From Streptomyces sp. CB01201 (lineage in GTDB: Bacteria > Actinomycetota > Actinomycetes > Streptomycetales > Streptomycetaceae), in NCBI RefSeq assembly GCF_002803085.1, contig NZ_NNBJ01000010.1:124001-188000 (forward strand): a DNA stretch of 64,000 bases, in the 5' to 3' direction. The notes below the pieces were generated by a model that saw only the letters and a program-made list of their open reading frames with translations, made no database searches and was not told where the DNA came from. Below are positions 49,931 to 57,725 of the stretch, piece by piece; the stretch's first letter is position 1, and every line of letters starts with the position of its first letter. A program made the translations under genes and the position numbers.

Positions 49931-50961
49931 GCCGCGACCTCCTCGGTCTCTCGGGCGGCGTCCTGGGAATCGGCGGTCTTCTGGCCGGTGATGGCCAGGA
50001 ACACCTCGTCCAGGCTGGGAAGGTGGGTGCCTATGTGGGCGATGCCGTAGCCGCGCGACCCCAACAGGCCGACCACTGCGGTCAGTTGCTCGTCGCTGAG
50101 GATCGGGACGTTCAGCACGCCCTCGTCCGGCACGACCTGGGTGCCCGCGACGCCGTCCAGGCCCGCCTCGGCGACGGCCCGCGCCATCGCGCCCAGCTGC
50201 TCCGGGTCGGTGGGCCGGATCTGGAGGGTGCGGCCGCCGACGCGTGCCTTCAGCTCGTCGACCTCGCCGTTGGCGATGACCCTGCCGCGGTCGATGACCG
50301 TCAGCTCGCTCGCCAGCTGCTCGGCCTCTTCCATGTACTGCGTGGTCAGGAGCACGGTGGCGCCCTCGGCGACCATCCGGCGCACCTCGTCCCAGACCTC
50401 GTTGCGGGTGCGCGGGTCCAGGCCCGTGGTCGGCTCGTCCAGGTACAGCACGGCCGGGTGGCCGATCATGGAGGCCGCCAGGTCGAGCCGGCGCCGCATG
50501 CCGCCGGAGTAGGTCGCCGTGAGCCGCTTGCCGGCGTCCGTGAGCGAGAAGCGCTCCAGGAGCTCGTCGGCGCGGGAGCGGGCGTCCTTGCGGGACAGGT
50601 CGAGCAGCCGGCCGATCATGTACAGGTTCTCGCGGCCGGACAGCTTCTCGTCGACCGAGGCGTACTGCCCGGTCAGGCCGATGGTGCGGCGCAGCTGACG
50701 GGGCTGGCGCACCACGTCGTACCCGGCGACGACGGCGGTTCCGGCGTCCGGCACGAGCAGGGTGGACAGGCAGCGTACGAGCGTGGTCTTGCCGGCGCCG
50801 TTCGGTCCGAGGACACCGAGCACGGTGCCCTCGCGGACGTCCAGGTCGACGCCGTCCAGCGCCTTGGTGTCGCCGAAGTGCTTCACCAGCCCCCGCACGG
50901 AGACGGCGACGCCGGCCGCGCCCTCCCCGTTGTTCCTGGGCTTCTTGTCGATTCGCGTCAT
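49927..50961 (-). CDS. ABC exporter ATPase, DrrA type
   Basis: The 344-aa ATPase has Walker A GPNGAGKTT, the signature YSGGMRRRLDLAASM, Walker B LYLDEPTTGLDPRTRNEVW and the H-loop TTQYMEEAEQL. The C-terminal 100 residues form the DrrA regulatory domain (LPSLDEVFLAITG). It couples ATP hydrolysis to the permease encoded downstream. Three CTGTCGG heptamers (minus strand) at 11-bp spacing lie 23-51 bp before ATG 50961, so a SARP-type activator probably drives it. Confidence 0.95.
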   Translation of the reverse strand: MTRIDKKPRNNGEGAAGVAVSVRGLVKHFGDTKALDGVDLDVREGTVLGVLGPNGAGKTTLVRCLSTLLVPDAGTAVVAGYDVVRQPRQLRRTIGLTGQYASVDEKLSGRENLYMIGRLLDLSRKDARSRADELLERFSLTDAGKRLTATYSGGMRRRLDLAASMIGHPAVLYLDEPTTGLDPRTRNEVWDEVRRMVAEGATVLLTTQYMEEAEQLASELTVIDRGRVIANGEVDELKARVGGRTLQIRPTDPEQLGAMARAVAEAGLDGVAGTQVVPDEGVLNVPILSDEQLTAVVGLLGSRGYGIAHIGTHLPSLDEVFLAITGQKTADSQDAARETEEVAA

Positions 50962-50983
50962 GCCCCCAAGGTGCCAGTCCCCA

Positions 50984-51012
50984 CCGACAGGTCACCGACA
51001 GAACGCCGACAG
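50984..51012 (-). promoter_or_regulatory. Triple heptamer repeat at 11-bp spacing (SARP-type site)
   Basis: CCGACAG (plus strand) occurs at 50984-50990, 50995-51001 and 51006-51012, exactly 11 bp apart, with 4-bp spacers. SARP regulators bind direct heptamers with this spacing next to the -35 region. On the minus strand the last repeat ends 22 bp before the drrA ATG. A less exact CCGACGG at 51027 continues the pattern. Confidence 0.7.
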
Positions 51013-51080
51013 CCGGTGGACGGCCGCCGACGGCCGCCGATCCGCGCCCCGCGTCCGGGGTGCCGGGGGCGCGCGCCCCA

Positions 51081-51126
51081 ACGACGGACAGCCCGCCGAT
51101 GGGGGAAGTCGGCGGACTGTCGTCGT
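51081..51126 (-). terminator. Terminator of panB
   Basis: ACGACGGACAGCCCGCCGA (51081-51099) pairs with the arm 51109-51126 almost completely, around a 9-base loop. It lies 52 bp after the panB stop and upstream of drrA. Confidence 0.75.
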
Positions 51127-51177
51127 GACCGCAGTGGCTTTATGGGGGCAACGGTGGTCGACGATGCATCGGACGGA

Positions 51178-52056
51178 TCAGTGGAAGGTGTGCTCCTCGG
51201 CGGGGAAGGACCCGCCGACGACCTCGCCCGCGAACGCCTTCGCCGCGTCCCCGAGGGACTCGCGCAGGTTCACGTACTGCTTGGTGAAACGGGGGGTCTT
51301 CCCGGGCGTCAGGCCCACCATGTCGGTGTAGACCAGCACCTGGGCGTCGCACTCGACGCCCGCGCCGATGCCGACCGTCGGGATGTGCAGGCTGCGCGTG
51401 ACCTCGGCCGCGAGCTCGGCCGGGACCAGCTCAAGGACGATGGCGAAGGCGCCCGCGTCCTGCACCGCCTTGGCGTCGCGCAGCAACTGGTGTGCCGCCT
51501 CGTCGCCGCGGCCCTGAACCCGGTAGCCCAGCGTGTTGACGGACTGCGGGGTGAGACCGACGTGTCCCATGACCGGGATGCCGGAGTCGACGAGCAGCCG
51601 GATCTGCTCGTGGCTGCGCTCGCCGCCCTCCAGCTTCACCGCCCCCACGCCCGCGTCCTTGACCAGGCGCATCGCGGTGCGCAGCGCCTGCACCGGACCC
51701 TCCTGGTAGGAGCCGAACGGCAGGTCGCCGACGATCAGGGCGCGCGAGGTGCCCCGTACGACGGCCGCGGACAGCATGGTGATCTCGTCCAGGGTGACCG
51801 GGACGGTCGTCTCGTAGCCGAGGTGGCAGTTGCCCATCGAGTCGCCCACGAGCAGGACCGGGATCCCGGCCTCGTCGAAGACGGAGGCGGTCATCGCGTC
51901 ATAGGCGGTGAGCATGGGCCACTTCTCGCCGCGCTCCTTGGCGCGGGCGATGTCGTGGACGGTGATGCGGCGGGTGCCCTTGCCTCCGTACAGCGCCTTG
52001 GGATCGCTGCTGTCGGGGGTCTTCTGCTTCTGGGCAGCCGGAAGTTGTTGCGTCAT
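51178..52056 (-). CDS. panB: 3-methyl-2-oxobutanoate hydroxymethyltransferase
   Basis: The 292-aa enzyme makes ketopantoate for pantothenate and coenzyme A biosynthesis. Family landmarks are WPMLTAYDAMTASVFDEAGI, GDSMGNCHLGYETTVPV (metal Asp), GAVKLEGGE, GIPVMGHVGLTPQSV and FAIVLELVP, with catalytic Glu. The N-terminal 25 residues are an extension with no known role. ATG 52056 is followed by a 197-bp gap to the divergent efflux gene. Confidence 0.95.
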   Translation of the reverse strand: MTQQLPAAQKQKTPDSSDPKALYGGKGTRRITVHDIARAKERGEKWPMLTAYDAMTASVFDEAGIPVLLVGDSMGNCHLGYETTVPVTLDEITMLSAAVVRGTSRALIVGDLPFGSYQEGPVQALRTAMRLVKDAGVGAVKLEGGERSHEQIRLLVDSGIPVMGHVGLTPQSVNTLGYRVQGRGDEAAHQLLRDAKAVQDAGAFAIVLELVPAELAAEVTRSLHIPTVGIGAGVECDAQVLVYTDMVGLTPGKTPRFTKQYVNLRESLGDAAKAFAGEVVGGSFPAEEHTFH

Positions 52057-52210
52057 CGCAACTGCTCCTGTTCGTCATCTCGAAGCGCCCTCACGGCGTC
52101 TCCGGACCACATCCATGGTGGCATCCCGTGCCCTCCTCGGGGAAGTGGGTGTGCCGGGAAGGCAAATCGGCCAGGAAACGAACCGGTGTCCGAAAAGCAA
52201 AGAGCTATCT

Positions 52211-52229
52211 ATACGAGACGGTCTCGTAT
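52211..52229. promoter_or_regulatory. Perfect 19-bp palindromic operator before the MFS gene
   Basis: ATACGAGACGGTCTCGTAT is a 9-1-9 perfect palindrome, 25 bp upstream of the MFS start and just before the -10 box TAGGCT (52241-52246). This is the usual geometry for TetR repression of an efflux pump, and a TetR gene follows the pump. Confidence 0.88.
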
Positions 52230-52253
52230 CGAAATGCGTCTAGGCTGGTCCGT

Positions 52254-53861
52254 ATGTCAACCACGCCTGTCGCGTCCGGTGCCCCGGCCGCGCCCCGGAT
52301 ACCCGAAGCCGTCCACCGCCGGCGCTGGGCGATCCTCGCCGTCCTGATGCTCAGCCTCCTGATCGTCGTCCTGGACAACTCGATCCTGAACGTCGCCGTC
52401 AAGACGATCGCGAGCCCCGCCCCCACCGGGCTCGGCGCCACCCAGAGCGAGCTGGAATGGGCGATCAACGCCTACACGCTCGTCTTCGCCGGGCTCCTCT
52501 TCACCTCCGGCCTGCTCGGCGACCGGCTCGGCCGGAAGAAGATCCTGCTCTTCGGCATCACCGTCTTCGGCCTCGGCTCGGTGCTCGCCGCCTTCTCCAA
52601 CTCCCCGGACCAGCTCATCGCCTTCCGCGCCCTGATGGGCCTGGGCGGCGCGTTCGTGATGCCGGCCACCCTCGCCGTCCTCATGAACGTCTTCGAGCGC
52701 GACGAGCAGCCCAAGGCGATCGGCATCTGGGCCGGCGGCGTGGGCCTCGCCATCGCGATCGGCCCGATCACCGGCGGCATCCTGCTCCAGCACTTCTGGT
52801 GGGGCTCGGTCTTCCTGGTCAACGTGCCGGTCGTGATCATCGCCCTGATCGCCATGGTCGTCCTCGTACCGGACTCCAAGGACCCCAGCCCCGGCAAGCT
52901 CGACCCGGTCGGCGTGCTGCTCTCCGTGGTGGGCCTGGTGCTGCTCGTGTACGGCATCATCCACGGCGGCGAGCTGGCGGACTTCACGGACACCACCGTG
53001 CTCGTCACCATCCTCGGCGGCGTCGCGGTCCTGGTGCTCTTCGTCGTGTACGAGAAGCGCTGCGACCACCCCGCCATCGACATCGGCTACTTCAAGAAGC
53101 CCGCGTTCTCGGCGGCCGTCGTCGCCATCGCGCTCACCTTCTTCGCGCTGATGGGCGTCACCTTCTTCTCGGTCTTCTACATGCAGAGCGTGCGCGGCTA
53201 CAGCGCCCTCCAGTCCGGGCTGCTCATCCTGCCGCTCGCCGCCGCCCAGATGATCTTCGCGCCGCGGGCCCGGCTCGTCGTCGAGCGGTTCGGCGCGCGG
53301 GCGGTCTGCACCGCGGGCCTGATCCTGGTGGCCGTCGGCCTGGCCGCCTTCGGCCTGTTCGACGCGAGCACCCCGATCTGGGTCATGGAGGTCGTCTTCT
53401 TCGTCCAGGGCACCGGAATGGCCCACATCATGCCGCCCGTCACCGTCTCGATCATGCAGTCCCTGCCGCGGGAGAAGGCCGGCTCGGGCTCGGCGGTCAA
53501 CAACACCTTCCGCCAGGTCGGCGGCGCGCTCGGCGTCGCGGTGCTCGGCTCGCTGCTCTCCACCGTCTACCGCGGCGACATCGAGGGCCACCTCGGCGCG
53601 GTCCCCGAAGGGGCGCGCAAGGCGGCCGGCGAATCCATCGAGGCGACCCTGGGCATCGCCGAGCGGATGGGCCCGGCGGGCAAGGCCCTGATCGGCCCGG
53701 CCGACGACGCCTTCATCCACGCCATGCACGTCACCGCGCTCGCCTCGTCCGGCGTCGCGCTGCTCGGCGCGCTCGTCGTCGCCCTGTTCCTGCCCGGGAA
53801 GCCGCCCAAGGGCCAGGCCCCCACGGCACAGGACCGGCCCGCCGAGGCCGCCCGCAAGTAG
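52254..53861 (+). CDS. DHA2-family (EmrB/QacA) MFS efflux transporter
   Basis: The 535-aa protein has 14 helices, as in the EmrB/QacA group, with the motif LDNSILNVAVKTIA in helix 1, LLGDRLGRKKILLFG (motif A) and VGLAIAIGPITGGILLQHFWW (motif C). It exports drugs or toxic compounds. ATG 52254 lies 7 bases after TAGGCT, so the message is leaderless. The frame open from 52128 runs through the operator and is not used. The downstream TetR gene is 52 bp away. Confidence 0.94.
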   Translation: MSTTPVASGAPAAPRIPEAVHRRRWAILAVLMLSLLIVVLDNSILNVAVKTIASPAPTGLGATQSELEWAINAYTLVFAGLLFTSGLLGDRLGRKKILLFGITVFGLGSVLAAFSNSPDQLIAFRALMGLGGAFVMPATLAVLMNVFERDEQPKAIGIWAGGVGLAIAIGPITGGILLQHFWWGSVFLVNVPVVIIALIAMVVLVPDSKDPSPGKLDPVGVLLSVVGLVLLVYGIIHGGELADFTDTTVLVTILGGVAVLVLFVVYEKRCDHPAIDIGYFKKPAFSAAVVAIALTFFALMGVTFFSVFYMQSVRGYSALQSGLLILPLAAAQMIFAPRARLVVERFGARAVCTAGLILVAVGLAAFGLFDASTPIWVMEVVFFVQGTGMAHIMPPVTVSIMQSLPREKAGSGSAVNNTFRQVGGALGVAVLGSLLSTVYRGDIEGHLGAVPEGARKAAGESIEATLGIAERMGPAGKALIGPADDAFIHAMHVTALASSGVALLGALVVALFLPGKPPKGQAPTAQDRPAEAARK

Positions 53862-53913
53862 CGCGCGGGCCTTCGGGACAATCAGCGGGTCGGTCGACAG
53901 AAGCGGAGCGGGC

Positions 53914-54534
53914 GTGACCTTGATGGACAAGCGGCAGACCAACGGTGAACCACGGCGCGGCAGGCCCCGCTCCGAGGCCGTGGAGCGGCAGATCCTGGAA
54001 GCCGTGATCAAGCTGCTGGAGGAAGGCGTATCGCTCGCCGACCTCTCCATCGAGCGCATCGCCCGCACCGCGGGCGTCGGCAAGGCCACCATCTACCGGC
54101 GCTGGGCCGGCAAGGAGGAACTCTTCGTCGAGGTCGTCCAGTCGATGGAGTCGCCCACCCCGCCGCTGCCCGGCCAGTCCCTGCGGGGCGACCTGATCGC
54201 CATGGTGGAGAACGTGCGCCAGCGCGGCGCCGCCAAGCGGTCCTCCGCGCTGCTGCACAACGTCTTCGCACAGATGCAGAGCTATCCCAAGCTCTGGTGC
54301 AAGTACCACAGCACGGTCATCGACCCCCGCCGCGAGCTCTTCGACGAGGTGCTGCGGCGGGGCATGGCCACGGGCGAACTCCGCGCCGGACTCGACCTCG
54401 ACATGGCCGGGGACCTCTTCGTCGCCCCCATGCTGGTGCGCACGATGATGCGGCCCGACACCGAACTGCCCGGCCCCGAGTTCGCCGAACGCATCGTGGA
54501 CGCCGTCCTCGAAGGGCTGCGCCCGCCCCGCTGA
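53914..54534 (+). CDS. TetR-family repressor of the adjacent MFS pump
   Basis: The 206-aa protein has a typical TetR N-terminus: RRGRPRSEAVERQILEAV, then LLEEGVSLADLSIERIARTAGVGKATIYRRW. The C-terminal ligand domain (VQSMESPTPPLPGQSLRGDL onward) is of the TetR_C_11-like kind. It is encoded right after the pump and probably binds the palindrome 52211-52229. GTG 53914 and ATG 53923 are both possible starts. Ligand release would induce the pump. Confidence 0.93.
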   Translation: MTLMDKRQTNGEPRRGRPRSEAVERQILEAVIKLLEEGVSLADLSIERIARTAGVGKATIYRRWAGKEELFVEVVQSMESPTPPLPGQSLRGDLIAMVENVRQRGAAKRSSALLHNVFAQMQSYPKLWCKYHSTVIDPRRELFDEVLRRGMATGELRAGLDLDMAGDLFVAPMLVRTMMRPDTELPGPEFAERIVDAVLEGLRPPR

Positions 54535-54719
54535 ATATGCGCATTTCGTTACAGGCCCCCCGCAAGGCCCTCCCTCCTGGAACCCGGCACCGCGCCCGGT
54601 CGTCCTGCTGGCCGTAGGGAATGTCGTACGAGAGGTACGGCGGCAGGGAAACGCACTCGTTTTCGCCTAGGGTCGAACAGGCGGACACGATGTGCGGAAA
54701 CAGCAGTGAGGACAGCGGT

Positions 54720-55742
54720 ATGGCGCGGGCGTACATGACGGAGACGGGCGACGGCAGCGCGGAGGGCGAGCGCACCGGGTCCCGGTTCCGCCGCCGCCTC
54801 GACCGCTGGCGGGGCGACCGCGGCATCTGGCGCCGCGGCCTGGTGCTCGCGGGGCTCTCCGTACTCATCGCCCTGGTGATGCTGGTGCACGGCCGGATCC
54901 CCAACTCGGTCGGCAACCTCGGCTCGCTCTCCGAAACCTTCCTGCCGTGGCTCGGTGTGTTCCTGCCGGTGCTGCTCGGCCTCGCGCTGTGGCGCCGCTC
55001 GGCGAGCGCGCTGATCGCGCTGCTGCTGCCGGTGATCGTCTGGCTCAACGTGTTCGGCGGGCTGCTCACCGACAAGCAGGGCTCGGGCGGCAACCTGGTG
55101 GTGGCCACCCACAACGTCAACGCCCAGAACCCCGACCCGAACGGCACCGCCCGCCAGGTCGCGTCCTCCGGGGCGCAGGTGCTCGCCCTGGAGGAGATCC
55201 CGAGCGACGAGGTCGACACGTACAAGCGGGCGCTCGCCGACATCTATCCGTACCACTCGGTGCAGGGCACGGTCGGCCTGTGGTCCAAGTACCCGCTCAG
55301 CGACAGCCGGCCGGTCGACATCAACATGGGCTGGACCCGCGCCATGCGCTCCACGGTGAAGACGCCGACCGGCGACATCGCGGTGTACGTCGCCCACATG
55401 CCCTCGGTGCGGGTCAAGCTGAACGCCGGGTTCACCGCCAACCAGCGTGACAACAGCGCCTACTTGCTGGGTGAGGCGATCTCCGCCGAGCCGAACAAGA
55501 AGGTGGTGCTGCTCGGCGACCTCAACGGCACGATGAACGACCGCTCCCTGAACAACATCACCGCCCAGATGCGCTCCACCCAGGGCGCGGCGGGCAGCGG
55601 CTTCGGCTTCAGCTGGCCGGCCTCGTTCCCGATGGCCCGCATCGACCAGATCATGGTCAAGGGCATCGAGCCCAAGTCGTCCTGGACGCTGCCGAAGACG
55701 GAGAGCGACCACCTGCCGATCGCGGCGCGGCTCCAGGTGTGA
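54720..55742 (+). CDS. Membrane-anchored endonuclease/exonuclease/phosphatase protein
   Basis: The 340-aa protein has three N-terminal hydrophobic segments (LVLAGLSVLIALVMLVHG, then FLPWLGVFLPVLLGLALW and ALIALLLPVIVWLNVF). The EEP domain follows (NLVVATHNVNAQNPDP, ALEEIPSDEV, VVLLGDLNGTMNDRS, MARIDQIMVKG, ESDHLPIAARL) with metal-binding Asn, Glu, Asp and His. The active site should face outside, so it may be a phosphodiesterase or nuclease at the cell surface. I chose ATG 54720 (GAGGA upstream), though an ORF from 54621 is open. Confidence 0.88.
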   Translation: MARAYMTETGDGSAEGERTGSRFRRRLDRWRGDRGIWRRGLVLAGLSVLIALVMLVHGRIPNSVGNLGSLSETFLPWLGVFLPVLLGLALWRRSASALIALLLPVIVWLNVFGGLLTDKQGSGGNLVVATHNVNAQNPDPNGTARQVASSGAQVLALEEIPSDEVDTYKRALADIYPYHSVQGTVGLWSKYPLSDSRPVDINMGWTRAMRSTVKTPTGDIAVYVAHMPSVRVKLNAGFTANQRDNSAYLLGEAISAEPNKKVVLLGDLNGTMNDRSLNNITAQMRSTQGAAGSGFGFSWPASFPMARIDQIMVKGIEPKSSWTLPKTESDHLPIAARLQV

Positions 55743-55744
55743 CA

Positions 55745-55771
55745 GCGGGGCGCCCGCCCGGGGCGCCCCGC
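55745..55771. terminator. Hairpin between convergent genes
   Basis: GCGGGGCGCC (55745-55754) pairs with GGCGCCCCGC (55762-55771) around a 7-base loop, directly between the EEP gene and nadE stops. Confidence 0.8.
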
Positions 55772-55779
55772 GCCCGGCC

Positions 55780-57531
55780 TCAGAGCGACTCGCGCCAGTG
55801 GTTGGTGATCGGCAGCCGGCGGTCCTTGCCGAAACCCTTCGCGGAGATCTTCGTGCCCGGCGGGTACTGGCGCCGCTTGTACTCGGCGGTGTCCACCATC
55901 CGCAGCGTCTTCGCCACCAGCTCCGGGTCGTACCCGGCGGCCACGATCGCGTCGGCGCCCTGGTCGCGGTCGACGTACATCGACAGGATCGCGTCCAGGA
56001 CCGGGTAGTCGGGCAGCGAGTCCGTGTCGACCTGGCCGGGGCTGAGTTCGGCGCTCGGCGGCTTGGAGATGGAGTTCTCCGGGATCGGCGGGGTCTGGCC
56101 GCGCTCGGCCGCGGCCCGGTTGCGCCACTTGGCGAGCCGGAACACCGCCGTCTTGTAGACGTCCTTGATCGGCCCGTACGCGCCCACCGAGTCGCCGTAC
56201 AGCGTCGAATAGCCCACCGCCAGCTCGGACTTGTTGCCCGGGGCGAGCACGAGGTGCCCCTCCTGGTTGGACAGCGCCATCAGGAGAGTGCCGCGCAGCC
56301 GCGACTGGAGGTTCTCCTCGGCGAGCCCGGTCAGAGCGAGCGAGCCCATGTACGCGTCGAACATCGGCTCGATGGGCACGGTACGGAAGTTGAGCCCGGT
56401 GCGCCGGGCCAGCTCGGCCGCGTCACTGCGGGAATGGTCCGAGGAATACTTCGACGGCATGGACACGCAGTGGACGTTGGCCGCGCCCAGCGCGTCGCAG
56501 GCGATCGCGGCGACCAGCGCCGAGTCGATGCCGCCGGACAGGCCGACCAGGGCCGAACGGAAGCCGTTCTTCGCGACGTAGGCGCGCAGGCCCACGACGA
56601 GGGCCGAGTAGACCTCCTCGTCGTCGTCGAGCCGCTCGGCGTAACCGCCGGCCAGCTCCGGCTCGTACGCCGCGAGCGGCTCCCCGGAGACGACGACGTG
56701 GTCGATGCGCAGGCCGTCGTCCACCACGCCGGAGGGGGCCGGCCCCGCGGCCGGGAGTTCGAGGTCGAGGATCACACTGCCCTCGCTGAACTGCGGTGCC
56801 CGCGCCACCACTTCACCGCCCGCGTCCACGACGATCGAGTCGCCGTCGAAGACCAGCTCGTCCTGGCCGCCGATGGTCGCGACGTAGGCGAGTGTGCAGC
56901 CCGCCTCCTGGGCCCGCTTGCGGACCAGGTCGAGCCGGGAGTCGTCCTTGTTCTGCTCGTACGGCGAGGCGTTGATCGAGACGAGCAGCCCGGCACCCGC
57001 CGACCGGGTGGCCGGCACCCGGCCGCCGTCCTGCCACAGGTCCTCGCAGATGGCGAGGGCCACATCGATGCCGCGCACCCGCAGCACCGGCAGGGTGTCG
57101 CCGGGCACGAAGTAGCGGAACTCGTCGAAGACGCCGTAGTTGGGCAGATGGTGCTTGGCGAAGGCCAGCACGACCTCGCCCCCGTGCAGCACCGCCGCCG
57201 CGTTCTGCGGGGCGCCCGCGGGCTGGCCGAGCCGGGGGACCGCGACGGGCGAGCGGTCCAGATAGCCGACGACCACGGGGATCTCCCCGAACCCCTCCGC
57301 CGCCAGCCGCCCGGCGAGGCCGGTGAGCGCCCGGCGGGACGCCTCGACGAAGGACGATCTGAGGGCGAGGTCCTCCACGGGGTAGCCGGTCAGCATCATC
57401 TCGGGGAACGCGACGAGGTGCGCCCCCTGCTCGGCACAGTGCCGTGTCCAGTGCACGATCGCCTCGGTGTTGCCGGGAATGTCCCCGACGGTCGAGTCGA
57501 TCTGATTCAGGGCGAGACGTAGTTGAGGCAC
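55780..57531 (-). CDS. nadE: Glutamine-dependent NAD+ synthetase
   Basis: The 583-aa enzyme makes NAD+ from deamido-NAD+. The N-terminal carbon-nitrogen hydrolase domain (about 1-270) contains LVAFPEMMLTGYP (Glu), AFAKHHLPNYGVFDE (Lys) and VALAICEDLWQDGG (Cys). The C-terminal synthetase domain begins near 300 with the ATP-binding loop VGLSGGIDSALVAAIA. Length agrees with actinobacterial enzymes. GTG 57531 (protein VPQLRLALNQID) was selected, as the frame open to 57828 is not conserved. It is convergent with the EEP gene. Confidence 0.95.
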   Translation of the reverse strand: MPQLRLALNQIDSTVGDIPGNTEAIVHWTRHCAEQGAHLVAFPEMMLTGYPVEDLALRSSFVEASRRALTGLAGRLAAEGFGEIPVVVGYLDRSPVAVPRLGQPAGAPQNAAAVLHGGEVVLAFAKHHLPNYGVFDEFRYFVPGDTLPVLRVRGIDVALAICEDLWQDGGRVPATRSAGAGLLVSINASPYEQNKDDSRLDLVRKRAQEAGCTLAYVATIGGQDELVFDGDSIVVDAGGEVVARAPQFSEGSVILDLELPAAGPAPSGVVDDGLRIDHVVVSGEPLAAYEPELAGGYAERLDDDEEVYSALVVGLRAYVAKNGFRSALVGLSGGIDSALVAAIACDALGAANVHCVSMPSKYSSDHSRSDAAELARRTGLNFRTVPIEPMFDAYMGSLALTGLAEENLQSRLRGTLLMALSNQEGHLVLAPGNKSELAVGYSTLYGDSVGAYGPIKDVYKTAVFRLAKWRNRAAAERGQTPPIPENSISKPPSAELSPGQVDTDSLPDYPVLDAILSMYVDRDQGADAIVAAGYDPELVAKTLRMVDTAEYKRRQYPPGTKISAKGFGKDRRLPITNHWRESL

Positions 57532-57633
57532 GCGGCCCACTTTAATCGTCAATGCGACGCGATGGGGGGTGGAACGGGCTGCGCGGCGCGCGAGGGCCGG
57601 GGTGCGCCGGACTCCGGCCGACTCGGCCGCCGA

Positions 57634-57647
57634 CCGGTTGGAACCGG
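57634..57647. promoter_or_regulatory. 14-bp palindrome before the permease gene
   Basis: CCGGTTGGAACCGG is a perfect 6-2-6 palindrome, 79 bp upstream of the APC permease start. It could be an operator, or a chance GC palindrome. Confidence 0.3.
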
Positions 57648-57725
57648 ATCGCGAGGTGGCGCGTTCCTCCCGGACGCCGGGCAGCCCGACATGCGGGACC
57701 CGGCCGTCGAACCGATCATGGGCGC

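Noticed and set aside
45763..50961. Antibiotic biosynthetic gene cluster around the AfsR-like regulator
   Set aside because: No PKS, NRPS, terpene or RiPP core genes are nearby. The flanking genes are a protease, an exporter and panB.
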